Below, piece by piece: positions 34,225 through 41,940 of a stretch of DNA of 64,000 nucleotides. Both the position numbers and the translations under genes were made by a program. This stretch comes from Bryobacterales bacterium. GTDB taxonomy: Bacteria > Acidobacteriota > Terriglobia > Bryobacterales > Bryobacteraceae. How positions within the stretch are numbered: position 1 is the stretch's first letter; each line of letters starts with the position of its first letter. The DNA is taken from positions 310,001 through 374,000 of the forward strand of contig JADJWL010000002.1 in the NCBI GenBank assembly GCA_016716385.1. Direction: 5' to 3'. A model generated the notes under the pieces. It was given only the letters and a program-made list of their open reading frames with translations. It made no database searches and was not told the DNA's origin.

Positions 34225-35261
34225 GCCGCCATCCTCGCCTGCAAGTACGCCTCGAGTTCGCCCGCGTCGAGCAGGACTCCGGGGTTCGCGGCCGCGGCGG
34301 CGGCGATCGAGTCCGGGTCCTTGAACCCGTGGCCGGTGACGACGCAGACCACAGGCTCGTCCGCCAGAGTGCTGGGACCCAGGCGGCTGCCATCGAGGGC
34401 GCGCAGAAGTCCGGCCAGAGCGGCCGCGCCAGCGGGTTCGCAGTAGATGCCTTCCTCGGCCAGAAGCAGGCGCTGCGCGGTCCAGACCTCGGGGTCCTCC
34501 ACCGGAATGCCCAGGCCGCCGCAGGCGCGCAGGTGTTCCAGGGCGCGACCGGCATCGATATCGAAGGGCACGGCCAGGCCGCTGATTTTTGTGGCGCTGC
34601 GAACCGGAACGATCTCGGTAGTTCCACGCTCCCACGCCGCAACCACGGTCAGGCACCCCGCCGGCTGAACAGCGTGAACCCGGGCTCCGGACCCCTCCAG
34701 TCCGCGCGCCACCGCCGAGTACAACCCGCCGCCGCCCACCGGGACGAACACGTGCGCCGGGGGCGCGCCAAGGGCGTCGGCCAACTCCCGGCCAATCGGC
34801 TCCACTCCGGCCATCCCCACCGGACAGTGCCGGTAGGCGGACACGATGAGCGCCAGTCCCCCGTCCTGCGACATACGGCTGAGCGTCGCAAGAACCTGCT
34901 GGGTCACCTCGGCCGAATCAATGAAATCGCGCACCCGTACGAGGGACGCCCCGTGCGCCTGCATCTGCACCAGTTTGCCGGAGGGCGCGCTCTCGTTCAC
35001 GACGATCGCGCAGGGCAACGCATAGCGGGCGGCGTAGGCGGCAAGCGACGAGCCAGTGTTCCCTGAAGAGGTCGCCACGCAGCCGCGGGCCCCCGCCGCC
35101 AGCACCCGCGTGACCTCGGCGGCAATGAACCGGTCCTTGTACGAGCCCGTCGGATTGCACTGCTCCAGCTTGAACAGGAGCCGCCGCAAGCCGAGCCTGG
35201 GGCCGATCCGGTGGCTGGCGACGAGCGGCGTGTTGCCTTCGCCCAGAGTTGCCTGTGTCAT
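34221..35261 (-). CDS. PLP-dependent threonine synthase-like enzyme
   Basis: A 346-residue fold-type II PLP enzyme. The Schiff-base Lys is in NPTGSYKDRF, the substrate/PLP loop is TSSGNTGSS, and the phosphate-binding glycine loop is PVGGGGLYSAV. It resembles threonine synthase or threonine dehydratase, but is shorter than housekeeping ThrC, and it sits in a catabolic cluster, so an ammonia-lyase or related elimination reaction is more likely. The start at 35261 overlaps the metallo-hydrolase stop (TGATG); an ATG 18 bases upstream (35279) is the alternative. Confidence 0.85.
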   Translation of the reverse strand: MTQATLGEGNTPLVASHRIGPRLGLRRLLFKLEQCNPTGSYKDRFIAAEVTRVLAAGARGCVATSSGNTGSSLAAYAARYALPCAIVVNESAPSGKLVQMQAHGASLVRVRDFIDSAEVTQQVLATLSRMSQDGGLALIVSAYRHCPVGMAGVEPIGRELADALGAPPAHVFVPVGGGGLYSAVARGLEGSGARVHAVQPAGCLTVVAAWERGTTEIVPVRSATKISGLAVPFDIDAGRALEHLRACGGLGIPVEDPEVWTAQRLLLAEEGIYCEPAGAAALAGLLRALDGSRLGPSTLADEPVVCVVTGHGFKDPDSIAAAAAANPGVLLDAGELEAYLQARMAA

Positions 35262-36010
35262 CAGAAGATTGTGTCCCATTGTCCGACCGTCCGGGGGATG
35301 AAGCCCTTCCGGACGAGGTCAACGGCGCAGTCGATGTGGCGCTGCCCGCCTTCGAACGTGAACAGACCATGTCCCGGGAAGAGAGCGTCAATGCCCCTTC
35401 CGGACAACTTGCACAGATCGGCGCGGTAACCGGCCATGTCGGATCCCGGGGCGTTGATCAGGCCGATGACTCCGCCGTAAAACACAACGTCGCCCGCGAA
35501 CAGCGATCGGCGCCCGTCCAGGGTGACGGCGAAAGAATGCGCGTCCGGGCTGTGGCCGCGCACGAGGATGGGTTCGAACGCCAGTCCTCCCGCGGTGAAC
35601 GCCGCGCCGTCACGATAGTCCGCATCGACGGGGCACGGTTCGAACATGAGGTCGGCCGGATACATCCCCGCCTCTTTGGCGCCCGCAAGGCCGCAGGCTG
35701 CTTCGTCGCCGGTTTCGACAATGGCTCGCGTCAGGGCTGGCGCCCAGACGCGGCACCCGGTGCGGCGGCGCACACCCGCGGCGCCCAGCGCGTGGTCCGG
35801 ATGCGTGTGCGTGAGAACCAGGTCTGTCACCGGCGTTCCCGGGAACGCGGCGTCCAGGTGCGCGAACAGCCGGTCCTGCTCCCGCCCGCCACCCGCGTCG
35901 ATCAGTACGACGCCCTCCGGCCCGCGTAGCGCGTAGACGTGGCAGTCGAAGCGTCCGGCGAGGCGGAATTGGAAACTCGCGATCAGCGCGAGGTTTTCGG
36001 AGAGGCGCAT
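35261..36010 (-). CDS. MBL-fold metallo-hydrolase
   Basis: A 249-residue metallo-beta-lactamase-fold enzyme with the zinc motif LTHTHPDHALG (HxHxDH), a further His in VRGHSPDAHS, and Asp in FAGDVVFYG, plus the C-terminal FPGHG. The start has GAGG 5 bases upstream. Most such stand-alone proteins hydrolyse thioesters, lactones or other small esters. It leads the minus-strand operon, opposite a DapA-like lyase across a symmetrical control region. Confidence 0.9.
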   Translation of the reverse strand: MRLSENLALIASFQFRLAGRFDCHVYALRGPEGVVLIDAGGGREQDRLFAHLDAAFPGTPVTDLVLTHTHPDHALGAAGVRRRTGCRVWAPALTRAIVETGDEAACGLAGAKEAGMYPADLMFEPCPVDADYRDGAAFTAGGLAFEPILVRGHSPDAHSFAVTLDGRRSLFAGDVVFYGGVIGLINAPGSDMAGYRADLCKLSGRGIDALFPGHGLFTFEGGQRHIDCAVDLVRKGFIPRTVGQWDTIF

Positions 36011-36018
36011 CGGATCCT

Positions 36019-36053
36019 CATTATTGCAAAACTGTCGACAGATGGAAATAATG
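36019..36053. promoter_or_regulatory. Symmetrical divergent promoter/operator
   Basis: The centre is a perfect 10-bp palindrome CTGTCGACAG (36032-36041). It is flanked symmetrically by CATTATT (36019-36025) and AATAATG (36047-36053), so AATAAT -10-like hexamers face outward on each strand. For the plus strand, TTGCAA (36024-36029), a 17-base spacer and AATAAT (36047-36052) make a plausible sigma-70 promoter with the palindrome in the spacer. The core TGT-CG-ACA fits the TGTnnACA-type sites of GntR/FCD regulators. Confidence 0.6.
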
Positions 36054-36060
36054 GAAGAGC

Positions 36061-36966
36061 ATGAAACTACGAGGGGTGGTCCCGCCCATTGGGACGCCGT
36101 TGACGGACGGGGACCGCGTTGACGAGCCTGGATTGCGCCGCCTGGCGCGGTACCTGCTGGACGCCAAGGTCCACGGCATCTTTGCCAACGGCTCGATGGG
36201 CGGATTCGCCTTTCTGACCGACGACGAACAGATCCGCTCGATCGAGACGACCGTCAGCGAAGTGAACGGCGCATGCCCGGTGCTGGGTGGACTCGGCGAC
36301 ACCAGCACCAGTCGCGCGGTGCGGATGGCGAAGCGGATCGCCGCCGAAGGCGTGGATTACCTCACAGTGCTGCCTCCGTTCTACTTCCTCACGTCGCAGG
36401 AGCAAGTCATCGCGTACTTCTGCGAGATCGCAGCGTCCGTGGACGTACCGCTGTTCCTGTACGACAACCCCGTCCTGACGAAGTGCAACATGGCGCCGGA
36501 GACGATGTTCGAATTGCGGCGGCGCATCCCGTCGCTGGCGGGAGTCAAGATCAGCGATTCGGACTTCTTTAAGCTGCAACGGGTCGCGGAGATGTTCCAG
36601 GGCGATGACGGCTTCGCGGTGATGACGGGGAGCGAGTTCGTCATCGTACCGGCTCTGCAACTGGGCTGTGACGGCTACGTCGGAGGATCGCACAATCTGT
36701 GCCCGCACATGGCCGTCGCGTTGTGGGACGCGTTCCAGGCAGGCCAGCTGGAGCGCGCCCGCGAGTTGCAGCGCGACATGATCGCCGCGTGGCAGGTGTT
36801 CCGCCGGGGCGCGATCTGGGGCGCATTCGACGAGGCCTTGCGCTACCTCGGCATCTGCGAACGCGCAACCGGCGCGCCTTACGTGACGGCTGTGACGGAC
36901 CAGGAGCGGCACGAGATCCACGAGATCCTGGACCAATACGTGAAGCCGTACCTCGCCGTGGTGTAA
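36061..36966 (+). CDS. Dihydrodipicolinate synthase (DapA)/N-acetylneuraminate lyase family protein
   Basis: A 301-residue class I aldolase/lyase. The family motifs are present: LRGVVPPIGTPLTDGDRVDE at the N terminus, the GSMGGFAFLTDDE loop (the phosphate-loop G-T/S position), Tyr in LFLYDNPVLT, and the Schiff-base Lys in LAGVKISDSD. It probably acts in catabolism of a sugar acid or similar compound rather than in lysine synthesis, given its place beside a metallo-hydrolase/PLP/SDR operon. GGAAG lies just before the start. It is divergent from that operon and shares its operator. Confidence 0.92.
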   Translation: MKLRGVVPPIGTPLTDGDRVDEPGLRRLARYLLDAKVHGIFANGSMGGFAFLTDDEQIRSIETTVSEVNGACPVLGGLGDTSTSRAVRMAKRIAAEGVDYLTVLPPFYFLTSQEQVIAYFCEIAASVDVPLFLYDNPVLTKCNMAPETMFELRRRIPSLAGVKISDSDFFKLQRVAEMFQGDDGFAVMTGSEFVIVPALQLGCDGYVGGSHNLCPHMAVALWDAFQAGQLERARELQRDMIAAWQVFRRGAIWGAFDEALRYLGICERATGAPYVTAVTDQERHEIHEILDQYVKPYLAVV

Positions 36967-37004
36967 CGCGGAGGCGGGAAACGGCGTCTTCCAGGGGAGC
37001 CATT

Positions 37005-37193
37005 GTGAGCCATCTTCTGGTTCGCTTCCTTCTCGTGCTGGCACTGTCGGTGCCCGCGGCCGCCTTGCCGGCTGACCCGAGCCCGTCGCTTGGCCCCGAG
37101 GAAGAGGCTTCTCCGCTTCTCACTGCAGTCTCGGCGCCTGGCGGCGCAGGGCTTGCAGGAGCGTCGCGGCCGCGGCATGACGGCGCCCTGTGA
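37005..37193 (+). CDS. Small exported protein, hypothetical
   Basis: A 62-residue frame starting at GTG with GGGGAG 5 bases upstream. The first 20 residues form a clear signal peptide (VRFLLVLALSVPAAALPA); the rest is low-complexity Pro/Ala/Gly/Glu. No family is recognised. The ribosome site and signal peptide support it; composition and short length leave doubt. Confidence 0.4.
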   Translation: MSHLLVRFLLVLALSVPAAALPADPSPSLGPEEEASPLLTAVSAPGGAGLAGASRPRHDGAL

Positions 37194-37406
37194 CAGGCGT
37201 CTCCCCGCTACTAACTCGACACGCACGCAGCCGGCACTGCCGCTAGGGTGGTCATCGCTCCGGCCTCGGGCATCCCAACCCCGGCGGCGGGGCCATGGCC
37301 AACCCGCTCCGGGACGTTCTCCTCCTGATTGCTGTTGCGATCGCACCGTCTGATTGCTCCGGCCTGCGCCGGAGGTCCGCAACCGCAACACCTCAGGAGG
37401 AATCCC
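37194..37406. other. Intergenic stretch before a small membrane protein
   Basis: I see no gene here. The right end has a small hairpin CCGGCCTGCGCCGG (37348 region) ahead of a strong ribosome site. Nothing resembles a known riboswitch. Confidence 0.4.
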
Positions 37407-37547
37407 GTGAACAAGAACGAACCCGAATCCGACTACAGCCCGAAACCGATGGACACGCAAGCAACTCTGCTGCTGTTCGTGAAGATCCTGATCGCCGGAG
37501 GCGCCATCGCCGGCGCCATCTGGGCACTGGACCACTTCGGCATCTAG
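37407..37547 (+). CDS. Small single-pass membrane protein, hypothetical
   Basis: A 46-residue protein starting at GTG after an excellent ribosome site (AGGAGG, 6 bases before the start). It has a charged N-terminal half (NKNEPESDYSPKP) and one transmembrane helix (LLLFVKILIAGGAIAGAIWAL), ending in DHFGI. No homologue is recognised. The strength of the ribosome site and the clean topology argue for a real gene of the kind normally missed by length cut-offs. Confidence 0.6.
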   Translation: MNKNEPESDYSPKPMDTQATLLLFVKILIAGGAIAGAIWALDHFGI

Positions 37548-37591
37548 CCACTCTGCCGGCGGCGGTCTCCAACGGGCTGCCGCCGCACTTT

Positions 37592-38812
37592 CTAGATCCG
37601 CACCCGGTCGTAGGGGGGCAAGGGCCCACGCATGAAACGCGATTCGCGCTGAGCCCGGTAGCGGATGTCGAGGTGCGGCGTACTCACCCGCCGCCCGCCG
37701 AGGAATGATGAATCCATCAGGGCTTCCAGCGCCCCGGTGACCAGGAGCGTGCGCTCCGGCGGATAGAACTCCTTGCGCTCCACGATCGTCCGCTCGACCC
37801 AGTAGTTGAGGCCATTGCCGTGGCTCCACGGGCGGCCCCATTGGGTCCGGAAGCAGCACACCGCCCGGTCGGCCTGCCCTTCGATCTCGGCGGCGAAGCC
37901 CGCCTGCTGGGTGTGTCCGTTTAGCAGGTAGAGGACGCCCTGCAACCCGCTGCGGTAGCCGAGCAGAAACAGCAGGGGCTGTTTCACCGTATCCTCAACG
38001 CGACCCCGGCTGAGGGTGTCGTCGTGGCGCATGGCTTCTTGCAGCAATTCGCCCGCCCAGGGATTCGCGGTCGTCCATCGCCACACCTCGTCTCCCTCGA
38101 CGCACTGCACCCACTCGATCCCCGTTTCTTCGCCGCGCCGCCGCTCCACCATGCACTGGTAGACCTCCAGTCCGTGGTACCCGTACGATTCCTTGCCGCC
38201 GTAAAAATATCCGACGGCGCGCCGCACGGGTGCGTCGAGATCCAGTTCGAGCGCGGGCCGGCGCCACGTCAGCGTGAGCGACGTCCCGGCGATTAGCGGA
38301 AAACCGAGTTCCCGCGACCAGTCGAACATCTGCCTGGCCTGCTTCCAGTCCGTGGAGAAGTGTTTGTCCACGAACATCGGGAGCGCCCTTCCGGTGTCGC
38401 GATACACCTGGACAATCTGCCGCATGAGTTCGTGGCGCGGATAGAGCTTCTGTCCCTTCTGATTCTCCGGATAGTCCCCGTGCTCGCCGATGAGAGCGAC
38501 ACCTTGAACGCCCGGCGCCATCACGGCATCGCGCGCCGACGCCATGAGGGGAATGCCGCGGGCGGCCGCTTCCGCGCGTCCGATATCGGTGGGCGGGGTC
38601 TGTTCAAGAGACATCGCGGCGACTTCCAGTTGGGACTCGTGGCGCTTGCCCTCCCAGTGGAAGCCGCGCAGCATGTTGCCGATGAACACGTCGGCGTGCG
38701 AATTGCGGAAATAGACCGTGATGACGGCGGCAATCTTCGTGCGGGGCGGGGCCCCGATGGCGGCACGGCCGGTGAGGGAAAGCCCGGAAGCGAGAAAGGC
38801 ACGGCGGTTCAT
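37592..38812 (-). CDS. Exported protein of unknown function, oxidoreductase-like
   Basis: A 406-residue protein with a Tat-like leader (MNRRAFLASGLSLTGRAAIG). The region after the leader (KIAAVITVYFRNSHADVFIGNML) resembles the first strand-helix of a Rossmann fold but lacks the GxGxxG loop, and GVQGVALIGEHGDYPENQKGQ is a distinctive internal segment. Similar leaders and architecture occur in secreted Gfo/Idh/MocA-like proteins of planctomycetes and acidobacteria; I place it there only loosely. It stands alone and is divergent from the U32 peptidase gene. Confidence 0.55.
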   Translation of the reverse strand: MNRRAFLASGLSLTGRAAIGAPPRTKIAAVITVYFRNSHADVFIGNMLRGFHWEGKRHESQLEVAAMSLEQTPPTDIGRAEAAARGIPLMASARDAVMAPGVQGVALIGEHGDYPENQKGQKLYPRHELMRQIVQVYRDTGRALPMFVDKHFSTDWKQARQMFDWSRELGFPLIAGTSLTLTWRRPALELDLDAPVRRAVGYFYGGKESYGYHGLEVYQCMVERRRGEETGIEWVQCVEGDEVWRWTTANPWAGELLQEAMRHDDTLSRGRVEDTVKQPLLFLLGYRSGLQGVLYLLNGHTQQAGFAAEIEGQADRAVCCFRTQWGRPWSHGNGLNYWVERTIVERKEFYPPERTLLVTGALEALMDSSFLGGRRVSTPHLDIRYRAQRESRFMRGPLPPYDRVRI

Positions 38813-38868
38813 CCAGTCGATTCTATACCCGGGCCCCGCAGCCGCGTTACTCTGAGAACAGCGTCTGC

Positions 38869-41367
38869 ATGCCCCGTAAGCCCGAAATCATGAGCCCCGC
38901 CGGGGAGTGGCCACAGTTGCACGCCGCCGTCGAAGCCGGCGCGGACGCCGTGTACTTTGGTCTGAAGCATTTCTCCGCCCGCGCCAAGGTGGGTTTCGGG
39001 CTGCGTGACGTCCCGGAGGTCATGCGCTTTCTACGGGAACGGGGCGTGCGCGGCTACGTGACGTTCAACACCCTCGTGTTCGAGCATGAACTCGACGGCG
39101 CCGCTCAGGCGATTGCCGCCCTCGCCGAAGCGGGCGTCGATGCACTGATCCTTCAGGACCCCGGCGCCGTGCTTCTCGCCCGGCGGATCGCGCCCGGCCT
39201 CGAACTGCACGCCAGCACCCAGATGAGCATCACCGATGCCGGCGGGGTCCGGCTGGCGGTGCGCCAGGGAATCCAACGCGTGACGCTGGCGCGCGAACTC
39301 TCCCTTCCGCAGATCGGTGCGATTGCGCGCGAGACCGGGTGCGACCTCGAGATCTTCGTCCATGGAGCGCTATGCGTCGCGTATTCCGGGCAATGCTTCT
39401 CCTCGGAAGCGTGGGGCGGACGGAGCGCCAACCGCGGCCAGTGCGCACAGGCCTGCCGGCTCTCCTACAGCCTGCTGGTAGACGGCGACGAACAACCTCT
39501 CGGCGACGCGCGGTATCTGCTGTCGCCGGGCGACCTCTATACGCTGCGCCAGGTCCCGGAGATTCTTGAGACCGGCGTCGCGGCCCTGAAGATCGAGGGC
39601 CGCTACAAGGACGCGGCCTATGTGGCACTGACGACCCACGCCTACCGGAAAGCCGTCGACGAAGCATGGGCAGGCCGCGAGTGGGACATCGATCCGGGAA
39701 CGGAATTGCGCCTGGAGCAGGTCTATTCGCGCGGCATGGGCCCGTACTTTCTGAGCGGCACGAATCACCAGGCAGTGGTCCGCGGCCGGGCGCCGCGGCA
39801 CCGTGGCGTCCTGATGGGTGCGGTGGTACGGGCTGTGAACGGGCATGTCATTGTCAACCCGGCCGCAGCCCACGAACTGGCCCCGCTCCGCGCGGGCGAC
39901 GGCGTCGTCTTCGACGCGGCCTCGTGGCGCAGTCCCGACGAGCCGGAAGAGGGCGGCCGGATCCATGAGGCGAAGCCTGGACGTCAAGGTACGGTGGTCC
40001 TGCGCTTCGGTCCGGGCGATCTTCGTTCCGAGCGGATTCGTCCGGGTGACCTCGTCTGGCGGACGGCCGCGCCGGAGATCGACCGTCACGTCCGGCAGTG
40101 GACTCACGCAAGCATCCCGGTGGCGCGCCAGCCGCTGACGGTCCACGTGACCGCCAGACCCGGGGAGCCCTTCTCGGCGGAGTGGCGGCTCTTGCGCAGC
40201 CCCCACGTTACCGTCGCTGTTTCCACTGGCCCGGCGCTGACACCCGCCCGTAATCACGGGATTTCCGAGGCCACGCTGCGCGAGCAACTCGGCCGCCTGG
40301 GCGGGACAGCGTACGAATTGGCTGGACTGACGACGGAAATCGAAGGCGAGGTTTTTGTCCCGCTTTCGGTGTTGAACCAGGCGAGGCGCACCGCCGTCGA
40401 ACGCTTGCTGGCTGCTCAAAGCCAGCCTCCTGGCACTCGCGTTACGAGTGTCGCGGACGCGTTGGAGCGTCCGGCCCCCCAGCCTGCTGCCGACGGTCCG
40501 CCGCAACTGCACCTGCTGGTCCGCACGCAGGACCAGTTGGACGCCGCCCTGTCTCTCGCGCCGGACAGCATCACGCTTGACTACCTCGATTTGTACGGCC
40601 TGCGCCCGTCGGTCGATCGCGTCAAGGCGGCTGGCATCGCCGTGCGCGTGGCCAGCCCGCGTGTGCTGAAACCGGACGAGGACCGAATTGTCGAGTTCCT
40701 GCTGCGGCTCGATTGCCCGCTGCTGGTGCGCTCCGCCGGCATGTTGGAAGTCCTCGGCGGGCGGGATCACCCGCCTCTCACGGGCGACTTCAGTCTCAAC
40801 GCGGCCAATAGCCTGACCGCCGCGTTGTACAGGGAGCTCGGCCTGGAGCGTTTGACACCGTCTCACGATTTGAACGCCGATCAAATCGAGGAATTCGCCC
40901 GGCTGGCGGGCGCGGACCGTATCGAAGCCATCGCCTACCAGCACCTGCCCGTATTCCACACCGAACATTGCGTCTTCTGCCGCTTCCTGTCCTCGGGCAC
41001 CAGCTTCAAGGACTGCGGACGCCCTTGTGAGAAACACCAGGTGGCCTTGCGCGACCGCAACGGGTTGGCACATCCGGTGATCGCCGACGTCGGCTGCCGC
41101 AATACGGTGTTCGGCGCCGAAGCCCAGGAAGCCAGCCGCTTTCTCGACACCTGGCGCCGGGCCGGCATCCGGCATTTTCGCCTCGAGTTCGCCCACGAGA
41201 CCGCGTCGCAGGTGGAGAAGGTGACGCGGGCGTTCGCCGCCGCGCTCGCCGGAACACTGGCGGCCCAGGCGCTGGCCTCGGCCCTGAAGCAGGCCGCGCC
41301 CGAAGGAACCACCCGCGGCAGCCTGTACGTGCCCGCGGACTACCGCCTGCTGCCAATCCTGCAATGA
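38869..41367 (+). CDS. U32-family peptidase/RlhA-like protein with DUF3656
   Basis: An 832-residue protein. The N-terminal TIM-barrel-like half carries the U32 signature in EIFVHGALCVAYSGQCFSS (E-x-F-x2-G-A-x-C-x4-G-x-C), followed by NRGQCAQACRLSY; these cysteines are the expected iron-sulfur ligands. The C-terminal half includes DUF3656-like sequence and another Cys cluster (EHCVFCRF, CGRPCEKH). Long U32 proteins of this architecture resemble E. coli RlhA, which hydroxylates C2501 of 23S rRNA, so an RNA-modification role is more likely than proteolysis. It overlaps the NUDIX gene by 4 bases. Confidence 0.88.
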   Translation: MPRKPEIMSPAGEWPQLHAAVEAGADAVYFGLKHFSARAKVGFGLRDVPEVMRFLRERGVRGYVTFNTLVFEHELDGAAQAIAALAEAGVDALILQDPGAVLLARRIAPGLELHASTQMSITDAGGVRLAVRQGIQRVTLARELSLPQIGAIARETGCDLEIFVHGALCVAYSGQCFSSEAWGGRSANRGQCAQACRLSYSLLVDGDEQPLGDARYLLSPGDLYTLRQVPEILETGVAALKIEGRYKDAAYVALTTHAYRKAVDEAWAGREWDIDPGTELRLEQVYSRGMGPYFLSGTNHQAVVRGRAPRHRGVLMGAVVRAVNGHVIVNPAAAHELAPLRAGDGVVFDAASWRSPDEPEEGGRIHEAKPGRQGTVVLRFGPGDLRSERIRPGDLVWRTAAPEIDRHVRQWTHASIPVARQPLTVHVTARPGEPFSAEWRLLRSPHVTVAVSTGPALTPARNHGISEATLREQLGRLGGTAYELAGLTTEIEGEVFVPLSVLNQARRTAVERLLAAQSQPPGTRVTSVADALERPAPQPAADGPPQLHLLVRTQDQLDAALSLAPDSITLDYLDLYGLRPSVDRVKAAGIAVRVASPRVLKPDEDRIVEFLLRLDCPLLVRSAGMLEVLGGRDHPPLTGDFSLNAANSLTAALYRELGLERLTPSHDLNADQIEEFARLAGADRIEAIAYQHLPVFHTEHCVFCRFLSSGTSFKDCGRPCEKHQVALRDRNGLAHPVIADVGCRNTVFGAEAQEASRFLDTWRRAGIRHFRLEFAHETASQVEKVTRAFAAALAGTLAAQALASALKQAAPEGTTRGSLYVPADYRLLPILQ

Positions 41368-41786
41368 TCCACAAGGCCGGCCTTCTCGTCGTGCGCGGCG
41401 GGCGTGTCCTGCTCTGCCGCAAAAAGCACGGAACGCCGCTGCTGATCCTGCCCGGAGGCAAGATTGAGCCCGGCGAATCCGCGGCCGGGTGTGTCGAACG
41501 TGAGGTCCGGGAGGAACTCGGCCCCGACGTCCGTCCATCGACGCTCGAATTTCTGGGTCAGTATACGGACCAGGCTGCCGGGAGTGCCGGCGAGGTGTGT
41601 GTGGAACTTTTCAGCACGGATCTCGAGGGCGACCCGCAGCCGTCCGCCGAAATTCGCGACCTCGTCTGGTTCGGAGAACACGATGACTGGACTCTCCTGG
41701 CGCCGAGCCTTGCCAACCGCATCCTGCCCGATCTCGTCGCGCGCGGGCTCCTCCCATGGGAGCGCCAACCCGGCGCATCAAGTTGA
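41364..41786 (+). CDS. NUDIX hydrolase
   Basis: A 140-residue protein with a complete Nudix box, GGKIEPGESAAGCVEREVREELG (G-x5-E-x7-RE-x2-EE-x-G), preceded by LLCRKKHGTPLLILP. Enzymes of this size hydrolyse oxidised nucleotides or other nucleoside diphosphate derivatives; the substrate cannot be predicted. Its start overlaps the U32 stop (ATGA), so the two are co-translated. Confidence 0.93.
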   Translation: MIHKAGLLVVRGGRVLLCRKKHGTPLLILPGGKIEPGESAAGCVEREVREELGPDVRPSTLEFLGQYTDQAAGSAGEVCVELFSTDLEGDPQPSAEIRDLVWFGEHDDWTLLAPSLANRILPDLVARGLLPWERQPGASS

Positions 41787-41814
41787 CACATGCGTCGAAG
41801 TGCCGTCCGCTGGA

Positions 41815-41850
41815 CGTTTTCGCCCACCGGGCGGGATGGCGGCGAAAACG
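41815..41850. repeat. 10-bp perfect inverted repeat
   Basis: CGTTTTCGCC (41815-41824) and GGCGAAAACG (41841-41850) with a 16-base loop, in the spacer between the NUDIX and ABC ATPase genes. It has no T-tail outside the stem, so it is not a classical terminator, but transcripts across it would fold strongly. Confidence 0.5.
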
Positions 41851-41940
41851 CTCTGGCCGCCGGATGATTGAAAGCCGCGATCCGGACCGATTCCCGACGA
41901 GCGCCGGCGGCCGGCCATTCCGAGCCTGCAATAATGCCTC

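Noticed and set aside
35560..35600. tRNA T-arm-like GGTTCGAACG
   Set aside because: It lies in the coding sequence of the metallo-hydrolase and no cloverleaf can be drawn around it. No tRNA was found elsewhere.
39370..41538. 722-codon open frame antisense to the U32 peptidase
   Set aside because: The U32 protein has full family motifs; the antisense product matches nothing and starts inside the neighbouring gene.
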